This document shows, piece by piece, positions 1-5,397 of a stretch of 6,674 nt of DNA. The stretch is from Promethearchaeota archaeon. GTDB taxonomy: Archaea > Asgardarchaeota > Lokiarchaeia > Sigyniarchaeales > SOKP01. The DNA is taken from the NCBI GenBank assembly GCA_016840695.1, contig JAEORV010000091.1, positions 1 to 6,674 on the forward strand, read 5' to 3'. Position numbers and translations under genes: made by a program. Under the pieces are notes generated by a model. It saw only the letters and a list, made by a program, of their open reading frames with translations, searched no databases and was not told where the DNA came from. Each line of letters starts with the position of its first letter. Position 1 is the stretch's first letter.

Positions 1-6
1 TCTTCT

Positions 7-12
7 GGTGAT
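7..12 (+). promoter_or_regulatory. Candidate Shine-Dalgarno site for hef
   Basis: GGTGAT matches the part of the archaeal Shine-Dalgarno consensus (GGAGGTGAT) that pairs with the 16S rRNA 3' end. It lies 4 nt before the GTA codon at 17-19, the first codon of the open Hef frame after the in-frame TAA at 14-16. The position suggests translation starts at about 17 even though no normal start codon is there. A match of six bases can occur by chance. Confidence 0.4.
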
Positions 13-16
13 TTAA

Positions 17-2353
17 GTATCGACTAACAACGAATTTATCACTCATCCATTAGTTAAACGGGATCTAATAATTCGGCGAGCTTATCAAGAGAATATTTTC
101 ATTAATTGTTTAAATAAAAACTCATTAGTCGTAATTCCAACTGGATTGGGAAAAACCATCATTGCTTTGATGCTTGCTGTACAAAAATTGACTGAAAAAC
201 CAGATTCTAAAGTCGTATTTTTAGCTCCTACCAAACCCTTGGTCGAGCAGCATTATAAATCGTTCCATGAACTCACATCAATTCCTTCGGATTCTCTCAA
301 ACCTATTACGGGCACCATCTCACCAGAAACGAGAAAGGATATGTGGTCAGATTTAAAAATCGCATTCATGACCCCTCAAACGTTCCAGAACGACATTATA
401 ACTGATCAATATTCAATAAACGATATATCGCTACTAATTTTTGACGAATGTCATCGAGCAGTAGGGGACTACGCATATTGCTTTATTGCTAAGAAATACG
501 TAGAGACCGCCTCTTCACCGCAGATCTTGGGTCTCACGGCTAGTCCAGGTTCAACTGTAGAAAAAATTAACGAGATAAAACAAAATTTGTTTATCGAACA
601 TTTAGAAATCAGAACTGAGAAAGACGCAGATGTAAAACCATACATACATGCCGTAGATAACGAATGGATCAAGATAAAGCTTCCAAAGGAATTTTTAGAG
701 ATTAAAAAAGTGTTAGATGAAAAATTAAAAACTTGTTATAAATACCTCAAGCAATGCGACCTAATCAATTCTCACGACATTAGCAAAATTAATCGCAAGG
801 ATATATTACAAGTAAACAATGTAATCAATCGAAGAATTTCCATGGCAAGAGATAGCAACGAGAAATTTGAAATGTTTTACGCAAAAAAGCTAGCTGCCAA
901 CGCAATTCGATTATCTCATATGACTGAACTCATAGAAACGCAAGGAATCAACGCATTAAAGGATTATATGGAAAAAAATGAAGAAAAAATAAAAAAAAAT
1001 ACTGCTAACAAGTCATTAAAAGAATTACTTGCCGATAAGGATTTCAAGCGAGTGCGTGAGTTGACTTTTTCCCTCCAGTTAAAAGGCGTCATACACCCAA
1101 AGATCGAGAAACTGAAGGAAATATTACAATCTCAAATTAGTGAAAATGAAAAATCCAGAATACTGGTTTTTTGCCATTTTAGAGATTCGGTTAATAATAT
1201 TGTTAGAGTATTTAAAGATGACAATGTTATTAGGGCTCATAAATTCGTGGGGCAGGCAAAGAAAGGTTCTGACAAGGGTTTGACTCAAAAAGAGCAAGTT
1301 AGACTCCTCGAAGAATTTAAAGATGGAATATACAATACTTTGATCGGAACAAGTGTAGCTGAAGAAGGGTTGGATATTGCAGAATGCGATTTAGTAGTCT
1401 TCTACGACGTCGTTCCTAGCGCAATACGCTCCATTCAACGCCGTGGTAGAACTGGAAGAAAAAAAGAGGGAAAAGTATTTATATTAATGGCAGAAAATAC
1501 ACGCGACGAGGGATATTATTGGGCAGAAAAAGCGAAGGAAAAAGCAATGAAGCAAAGTCTTAACAAAATAAAGGGTGATGAAAGTAAATCCAAATTAGGT
1601 CAATCAAATCTGTTAAATTTTGTATCGCAAGCGAAAAACGATTCGGAAAATACAAAAGAGAATAAATCGGAAGAATATGAGGCTATTCAAAAAATTGAAG
1701 GCGCAGGAGATTTTGAGATCTTGTGCGATACTCGTGAAACTGCTTCTCCAGTTGTCAGGATATTATCATTAATGGGTGTTACTCTTAGGTTGGAGCAATT
1801 AATAGTCGCAGATTATGTAATTTCCGAAAGAGTTGGAATTGAAAGAAAATCTGCTCAAGATTTTAATGATTCCATTAAAGATGGAAGATTATTTAACGAA
1901 TTATTAGAATTAACTACTAATTTCGAGAGAAGCATCTTAGTTTTAGAAGGAGACCCTTTCCAAAACACTAATATTAGCCATAACGCTTTATACGGGGCCA
2001 TAACTTCAATAATTCTAAACTTGGGTGTCAATGTGTTCAAGACTAAAGATCCAAGAGATACGGCCATGTTCTTATTTCAGTTGACAAAAAAGGAGCAAAC
2101 AAAAACTAAGAATAAGATCAATTTAAGGTTCGAAAAAGCGCCAATCGAAACCTCCCGATTGTTAGAATATATTGTTGCAGGAATTCCTGGAGTTAATTCT
2201 CTAAGAGCGCAAAATTTATTGAGCGAGTTTAAAACATTGCAGAATCTCTTTAACTCAGACATCCCAGATATGACGAAAATTAATAATATCGGCAAGAAAA
2301 TTGCCCAAGAGATTTATAAAATCAGTAGATATAAGTATAAAAATAATTCCTAA
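17..2353 (+). CDS. hef: Hef-type SF2 helicase / XPF-family nuclease (5' end unresolved)
   Basis: Archaeal Hef joins a FANCM-like DNA helicase to an XPF-like nuclease and acts on stalled forks and flapped or branched DNA. The frame is open from 17 (about 778 codons, close to usual Hef length). The N-terminus EFITHPLVKRDL is Hef-like. Walker A (PTGLGKT) spans 137-157, the DECH box 443-454 and motif VI QRRGRTGR 1436-1459. The nuclease has DTRE at 1727-1738 and ERKx3D at 1841-1861, with the Gly of the canonical GD replaced by Ala (A-D at 1808-1813). A tandem helix-hairpin-helix region fills about 2160-2335. The linker carries QSNLLNFV (1601-1624), which fits a PCNA-binding PIP box; the Hef linker is reported to bind PCNA. 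No ATG, GTG or TTG lies in frame between the stop at 14-16 and the TTG at 146, which is inside Walker A and so cannot be the true start. Family assignment is secure; the start is not. Confidence 0.93.
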   Translation, partial: VSTNNEFITHPLVKRDLIIRRAYQENIFINCLNKNSLVVIPTGLGKTIIALMLAVQKLTEKPDSKVVFLAPTKPLVEQHYKSFHELTSIPSDSLKPITGTISPETRKDMWSDLKIAFMTPQTFQNDIITDQYSINDISLLIFDECHRAVGDYAYCFIAKKYVETASSPQILGLTASPGSTVEKINEIKQNLFIEHLEIRTEKDADVKPYIHAVDNEWIKIKLPKEFLEIKKVLDEKLKTCYKYLKQCDLINSHDISKINRKDILQVNNVINRRISMARDSNEKFEMFYAKKLAANAIRLSHMTELIETQGINALKDYMEKNEEKIKKNTANKSLKELLADKDFKRVRELTFSLQLKGVIHPKIEKLKEILQSQISENEKSRILVFCHFRDSVNNIVRVFKDDNVIRAHKFVGQAKKGSDKGLTQKEQVRLLEEFKDGIYNTLIGTSVAEEGLDIAECDLVVFYDVVPSAIRSIQRRGRTGRKKEGKVFILMAENTRDEGYYWAEKAKEKAMKQSLNKIKGDESKSKLGQSNLLNFVSQAKNDSENTKENKSEEYEAIQKIEGAGDFEILCDTRETASPVVRILSLMGVTLRLEQLIVADYVISERVGIERKSAQDFNDSIKDGRLFNELLELTTNFERSILVLEGDPFQNTNISHNALYGAITSIILNLGVNVFKTKDPRDTAMFLFQLTKKEQTKTKNKINLRFEKAPIETSRLLEYIVAGIPGVNSLRAQNLLSEFKTLQNLFNSDIPDMTKINNIGKKIAQEIYKISRYKYKNNS
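1601..1624 (+). other. PIP-box-like motif in the Hef inter-domain linker
   Basis: Codons 1601-1624 encode QSNLLNFV, which fits the Q-x-x-(L/I/M)-x-x-(F/Y)-x pattern of PCNA-interacting peptides. It sits in the Lys/Glu/Ser-rich, probably disordered stretch between helicase motif VI and the nuclease domain. That is the region where Hef is known to interact with PCNA. Seen: the motif and its position. Inferred: binding to the sliding clamp. Confidence 0.45.
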
Positions 2354-2359
2354 TTCTTT

Positions 2360-2389
2360 AAAAAAAAAAAAGAGTAACATATTTTTTTT
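2360..2389 (+). terminator. A12/T8 tract after hef, likely terminator
   Basis: A run of 12 A (2360-2371) is followed ten bases later by a run of 8 T (2382-2389), just after the Hef stop. Archaeal RNA polymerase terminates at T-rich tracts of the non-template strand, so the T8 run suits termination of hef. The A and T runs could also pair as a weak A-U hairpin. The A12 run reads as T12 on the other strand, but no convergent gene is visible that would need it. Confidence 0.5.
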
Positions 2390-2444
2390 ATCTAATACGT
2401 TATGATTCATTATTGAAATAGTTAGAATAGGATGATTTGAATAC
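2390..2444 (+). promoter_or_regulatory. Leader region of the GH3 gene with weak Shine-Dalgarno
   Basis: This 55-nt AT-rich stretch must hold the promoter or leader of the GH3 gene if that gene is transcribed on its own. GGATGAT at 2430-2436 is an imperfect Shine-Dalgarno, ending 8 nt before the ATG at 2445. No convincing TATA box stands out; AT-rich sequence around 2382-2400 is the best candidate but overlaps the presumed hef terminator. Confidence 0.3.
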
Positions 2445-4454
2445 ATGCCTGAAGAATATTCTGAAGAGGAATTAGCAAAGTTACCATTTATGAATGGAGA
2501 CTTGGAGCTTGAACAGAGGGTGGAAGATCTTTTAAGTCGGTTAGAGTTAAGAGAAAAAATAATGCTAATAGCAGGAAGAAAGATATTCTATACTAAGCCA
2601 ATAAAAAGACTTGGGATACCTCATCTAAAAATGACAGATGGTCCACATGGAATAGGACCACATTCTTCGATGGAACAAGAATGTACGTACTTTCCAGTAG
2701 GAATTTGCAGGGCTGCAACCTGGAATCCTGAACTTTCAAAAAAATTTGGCATTGCAGTAGGACAAGAGGTTAGGGATATAGGATATCACATGCTGCTTGG
2801 TCCAGGAGTCAACATACAAAGAGCACCTCTTTGTGGAAGAAATTTTGAATATCAAACTGAAGACCCATATCTTAATAAAATAATAGCGGTTGCTTATGTA
2901 AAAGGGATACAAAGCCAGAGAATCTCGGCTTGCGTGAAGCATTTTATTTGTAATAACCAAGAAACAAATAGATTTACGTGCAACTCAATCGTGAGCGAAA
3001 GAGCGCTCCAAGAGATCTATCTTCCAGCTTTTAAGGCAACTGTTAAAGAAGCAGATGCGTGGTCATTTATGAGCTGTTATAATAAAGTAAATGGAATTTA
3101 TGGTTCTGAGAGTATGAATCTTTTAAAAGAAAGGTTAATGGATGAATGGGGATTCAGGGGTTATGTGGTTTCTGACTGGGGAGCGACAGCTCACTGTTCT
3201 TTGGAAGGATGTATGAATGCGGGATTATCTCTTGAGATGCCATCACCTCTCAAATACAAGCCGAAAGCGGTGAAAAAAGCTTTTGATGAGGGAAAATTTA
3301 CTGAAGAGACATTAAATGATAATGTCAAAAGAATCTTACGCGTCATGTTCCTTACCGGAATTTTTGACGAGCCTAAAACGCTCCCTCCAGGTAGCAGGAA
3401 TACTCCCGAACATCAGACAATAGCTCGTCAAATTGCGGAGGAAGGTATCGTCTTACTAAAAAACCATAGCAATTTCCTCCCACTTAATATCAATTCTTTG
3501 AAAAAAGTTGCGGTAATTGGGCCTAACGCCGATGAAAAAATGTCTGATGGGGGAGGAAGTTCTAGAGTACGCCCGCCATATGATATCACGCCATTAGAAG
3601 GAATAAAAGAAAAGTGTAAGGGAAAAGTAGAATTAGTCAATTCACCGTCAGAAGCAGATATAGTGATTTATGTTACAGGACTTAATCATAAACCAAGTAA
3701 AGATTCTGAAGGGATGGATAGGAGAAGATTTAATCTCACCAGTATTCAAATCAACAATGTATTAAAAAGTGTTCAAGAAAATCCCAATACAATAGTAATT
3801 TTAATCAATGGAAGTCCAATTGCCATGGATTGGGTTGATAAAGTACCTGCTTTAATTGAAGCGTGGTACCCTGGAATGGAAGGAGGCCGAGCGCTAGCAT
3901 CAATTCTTTTTGGAGATGTGAATCCTAGTGGGAAACTTCCGATAACCTTCCCAAAAACGCTTGATGATTCACCTGGTCAAATAATCAAAGATTTGGATGT
4001 GAAATATGAGGAAGATATATTCGTAGGATATCGCCATTTTGATAAAAAAAACATTGAACCGCTATATCCTTTTGGATACGGTCTATCTTATACGAGTTTT
4101 ATTTACGAGAATCTCAAAATTGATAAAGATAAGGTGTCCAGAGGCGAAAATTTTTCTATTTCAGTTGATATTACAAATTCTGGTAATCGTGCAGGAGCAG
4201 AAGTAGTACAACTATATGTGCAAGATGTCGAATGCAGTGTTGAAAGACCACTCAAGGAACTTAAAGGTTTTAAGAAAGTTTTCATCGAACCTGGTAAAAA
4301 ACAAGCAATATCGTTTAAATTAGGAGAAGAGGACTTATCCTTTTACGACCAAAAAGAAAATTGTTGGAAAGCTGAAAAAGGAATTTTTAGCATTCTTATT
4401 GGAAGTTCATCGAGAGACATTCGTCTAGAAGGAAAAATCGAGTATTCGGGCTAA
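2445..4454 (+). CDS. Glycoside hydrolase family 3, beta-glucosidase/beta-xylosidase type
   Basis: This 669-residue GH3 enzyme should release terminal beta-linked sugars by a retaining mechanism. Domain order is a TIM-barrel (about 20-310), an alpha/beta sandwich (about 330-540) and a fibronectin III-like domain (about 560-660). Sugar-binding and catalytic landmarks include TDGPHG (64-69), GPGVNIQRAP (119-128), KH (165-166) and SDW with nucleophile Asp244. Glu422 in SEGMDR matches the acid/base Glu of the Kluyveromyces BglI type. PFGYGLSYT (542-550) is also typical. The PA14 domain often inserted in this subgroup is absent, so the protein is shorter than the usual 800 or more residues. There is no signal peptide, which implies a cytoplasmic enzyme acting on imported or internally made glycosides. 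The ATG is the only sensible start. Substrate (glucoside or xyloside) cannot be told from sequence alone. Such genes are common in bacteria, so lateral transfer is possible but unproven. Confidence 0.93.
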   Translation: MPEEYSEEELAKLPFMNGDLELEQRVEDLLSRLELREKIMLIAGRKIFYTKPIKRLGIPHLKMTDGPHGIGPHSSMEQECTYFPVGICRAATWNPELSKKFGIAVGQEVRDIGYHMLLGPGVNIQRAPLCGRNFEYQTEDPYLNKIIAVAYVKGIQSQRISACVKHFICNNQETNRFTCNSIVSERALQEIYLPAFKATVKEADAWSFMSCYNKVNGIYGSESMNLLKERLMDEWGFRGYVVSDWGATAHCSLEGCMNAGLSLEMPSPLKYKPKAVKKAFDEGKFTEETLNDNVKRILRVMFLTGIFDEPKTLPPGSRNTPEHQTIARQIAEEGIVLLKNHSNFLPLNINSLKKVAVIGPNADEKMSDGGGSSRVRPPYDITPLEGIKEKCKGKVELVNSPSEADIVIYVTGLNHKPSKDSEGMDRRRFNLTSIQINNVLKSVQENPNTIVILINGSPIAMDWVDKVPALIEAWYPGMEGGRALASILFGDVNPSGKLPITFPKTLDDSPGQIIKDLDVKYEEDIFVGYRHFDKKNIEPLYPFGYGLSYTSFIYENLKIDKDKVSRGENFSISVDITNSGNRAGAEVVQLYVQDVECSVERPLKELKGFKKVFIEPGKKQAISFKLGEEDLSFYDQKENCWKAEKGIFSILIGSSSRDIRLEGKIEYSG

Positions 4455-4478
4455 ATACATTGATCAAAGTCAAAAACC

Positions 4479-4507
4479 TTTTTTATATTTCTTATCTTCT
4501 CTTTTTT
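4479..4507 (+). terminator. T-rich terminator after the GH3 gene
   Basis: The non-template strand from 4479 to 4507 is almost all pyrimidine and T-rich, with T6 runs at 4479-4484 and 4502-4507 separated by T/C/A-rich sequence. It begins about 25 nt after the GH3 stop. Repeated T-runs without a strong GC stem are the usual form of archaeal intrinsic terminators. This separates the GH3 gene from the GTPase gene. Confidence 0.6.
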
Positions 4508-4542
4508 GTTAAAATCGTATGAGACAAAAAACATTTTTAACA
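4507..4542 (+). repeat. 8-bp inverted repeat upstream of the GTPase gene
   Basis: TGTTAAAA (4507-4514) and TTTTAACA (4535-4542) are exact reverse complements separated by 20 nt. The left arm touches the end of the GH3 terminator T-run and the right arm runs into the GTPase promoter. It could be a weak stem or a protein-binding pair. Because the arms are AT-rich, chance is a real alternative. Confidence 0.3.
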
Positions 4543-4559
4543 TTAATAGCTATATTAAT
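4542..4559 (+). repeat. 7-bp inverted repeat at the GTPase promoter (possible operator)
   Basis: ATTAATA (4542-4548) and TATTAAT (4553-4559) are exact reverse complements around the 4-nt centre GCTA. The repeat overlaps the most TATA-like sequence before the small GTPase gene. A dimeric repressor bound here would block TBP access, so it is a candidate operator. The low-complexity AT content weakens the case. Confidence 0.35.
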
Positions 4560-4565
4560 AATATA
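4551..4565 (+). promoter_or_regulatory. TATA-like promoter element of the GTPase gene
   Basis: An A/T-only stretch (TATATTAATAATATA) lies about 50-60 nt before the GTPase start. With the usual archaeal spacing of about 25 nt, transcription would begin near 4580-4590, after the GH3 terminator. That would give a short leader of roughly 25-30 nt holding the Shine-Dalgarno and the mini-ORF starting at 4588. The exact TATA position and start site are inferred. Confidence 0.4.
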
Positions 4566-4587
4566 ATTGAATAATACAAATTGAAAT

Positions 4588-4617
4588 ATGAAATTATTGG
4601 TAGGAGATAAAAATTGA
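4588..4617 (+). other. 9-codon mini-ORF overlapping the GTPase start
   Basis: ATG at 4588 opens a frame encoding MKLLVGDKN and stops at TGA 4615-4617. That stop overlaps the TTG start of the GTPase as TTGA. The GTPase Shine-Dalgarno lies inside the mini-ORF. If transcription starts just before 4588 the mini-ORF could be read leaderless and couple translation to the GTPase. There is no evidence that the peptide is made, and chance is a fair explanation. Confidence 0.2.
4603..4606 (+). promoter_or_regulatory. Shine-Dalgarno deciding the TTG start of the GTPase
   Basis: GGAG, within TAGGAGATAA, lies 7 nt before the TTG at 4614. No in-frame ATG or GTG precedes the P-loop, and the protein beginning here has the usual short first beta strand before GxxxxGKS. 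Together these support TTG as the real start. Confidence 0.6.
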
Positions 4618-5204
4618 TAAAATTTAAAGTAGTAGTAGCTGGTGCGAAAAATGTGGGAAAATCATCGCTTATTAGGCGATACGCAACTGGAAAATTCGAT
4701 AAATCGACGCTCTCGACAATTGGCGTCGATTTTGAAACAAAAAAAATTACTGTTGATGGCACAGAGATTCTTTTAAATATTTGGGACTTCGCTGGTGAAA
4801 AAAAATTTCGTCTCCTATTACCCTCATACGTGTCTGGAGCATCTGGGGCATTAATGCTGTTTGATATCACAAACAAAGATTCTTTAACAGATCTTTACGA
4901 TTGGATTAAAGTCATATCATCGGTACCAAACGGTCCTCACACAAAGTTACTTCTTGAAGCAAAAATAGATTTAGAAGAGCATCGAGAGATTAAGAAGGAA
5001 GACGCACAGGAAATATTCGAAAAATACAAGTTTCAAGGGGAAATACTTGGTACCTCTTCCAAAACGGGAGAAAATGTTGAAAAAGCTTTTGAAATGCTAG
5101 GGCGCGAAATTCTAAAAAGTTCATTAAAGAAGTGCCCAAGTTGCGATAAGCTCTACCCAAAAGAGTTGAAGTTTTGTCAATATTGCGGGAGTAAGACACA
5201 ATAA
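4614..5204 (+). CDS. Ras/Rab-like small GTPase with C-terminal zinc ribbon
   Basis: This 196-residue protein is a Ras-superfamily GTPase of the kind expanded in Asgard archaea, where such proteins are thought to act as nucleotide-controlled switches. G1 is GAKNVGKSS (10-18), switch I has T35 in STIGVDF, and G3 is WDFAGEKKF (57-65), equivalent to Rab WDTAGQERF with catalytic Gln replaced by Glu62. G4 is AKID (116-119): Lys117 and Asp119 are kept but the Asn of NKxD is Ala. G5 is TSSK (147-150). Residues 174-191 form CPSC-x10-CQYC, a treble-cleft or zinc-ribbon module replacing the hypervariable prenylated tail of eukaryotic Rabs, so the protein is probably soluble or recruited through protein or nucleic acid contacts. 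Start is TTG with Shine-Dalgarno GGAG 7 nt upstream. It has its own apparent promoter and terminator, and the neighbours give no hint of its partner. Family call is firm; nucleotide affinity and role are open. Confidence 0.92.
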   Translation: MIKFKVVVAGAKNVGKSSLIRRYATGKFDKSTLSTIGVDFETKKITVDGTEILLNIWDFAGEKKFRLLLPSYVSGASGALMLFDITNKDSLTDLYDWIKVISSVPNGPHTKLLLEAKIDLEEHREIKKEDAQEIFEKYKFQGEILGTSSKTGENVEKAFEMLGREILKSSLKKCPSCDKLYPKELKFCQYCGSKTQ

Positions 5205-5222
5205 TCCTTGTTTCTGTTAGTA

Positions 5223-5238
5223 ATTAATCCTGGTTAAT
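5223..5238 (+). repeat. Near-palindrome after the GTPase gene
   Basis: ATTAATCCTGGTTAAT is close to a perfect palindrome (one T/G mismatch and a central C/T mismatch). It starts 19 nt after the GTPase stop. In RNA it could form a short stem with a small loop and one G-U pair, followed some 25 nt later by the T9 run. It may be a binding site or simply AT-rich coincidence. Confidence 0.25.
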
Positions 5239-5264
5239 ATCGTTCCTATTGTAATAGCTAATTC

Positions 5265-5273
5265 TTTTTTTTT
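5265..5273 (+). terminator. T9 run after the GTPase gene
   Basis: Nine consecutive T on the + strand, 60 nt after the GTPase stop, fit an archaeal T-tract terminator. No GC-rich stem precedes it. This would end the GTPase transcript before the promoter region of the decarboxylase gene. Confidence 0.55.
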
Positions 5274-5329
5274 AATTGAAAAGGTTATTTTATCATCAGA
5301 CAGAGGAATTTTAATAAAAGATAAATCGA

Positions 5330-5393
5330 AAAGAATATTTTTCTTACAATATAGATTCAAATATAGAATGATAATTGTTAATAGGGAATCATT
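5330..5393 (+). promoter_or_regulatory. Presumed promoter and leader of the decarboxylase gene
   Basis: After the T9 run the sequence is highly AT-rich. AATATTTTT near 5333-5341 and ACAATATAG near 5347-5355 are the best TATA-like candidates and would place transcription starts around 5360-5380. A weak Shine-Dalgarno-like AGGGA at 5383-5387 ends 6 nt before the ATG. None of these is strong enough to choose one promoter. Confidence 0.3.
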
Positions 5394-5397
5394 ATGA
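5368..5397 (+). other. 9-codon mini-ORF overlapping the decarboxylase start
   Basis: ATG at 5368 encodes MIIVNRESL and stops at TGA 5395-5397, overlapping the decarboxylase ATG as ATGA. It has the same length and overlap geometry as the mini-ORF before the GTPase. Its ATG has no Shine-Dalgarno, so it would need leaderless initiation. Expression is unproven. Confidence 0.2.

Noticed and set aside
146..2353. TTG at 146 as the start of the Hef gene
   Set aside because: It is the Leu codon inside PTGLGKT, so it would delete half of Walker A and the upstream Hef-like sequence that is clearly encoded in the same frame.
2360..2389. A12/T8 pair as an RNA gene or long structured element
   Set aside because: It is only homopolymer A and T with no other structure; a terminator tract explains it.
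4550..4876. 108-codon antisense frame over the start of the GTPase gene
   Set aside because: It lies opposite the well-supported G1 to G3 motifs and promoter of the GTPase, and shows no recognisable domain. It is a shadow frame.
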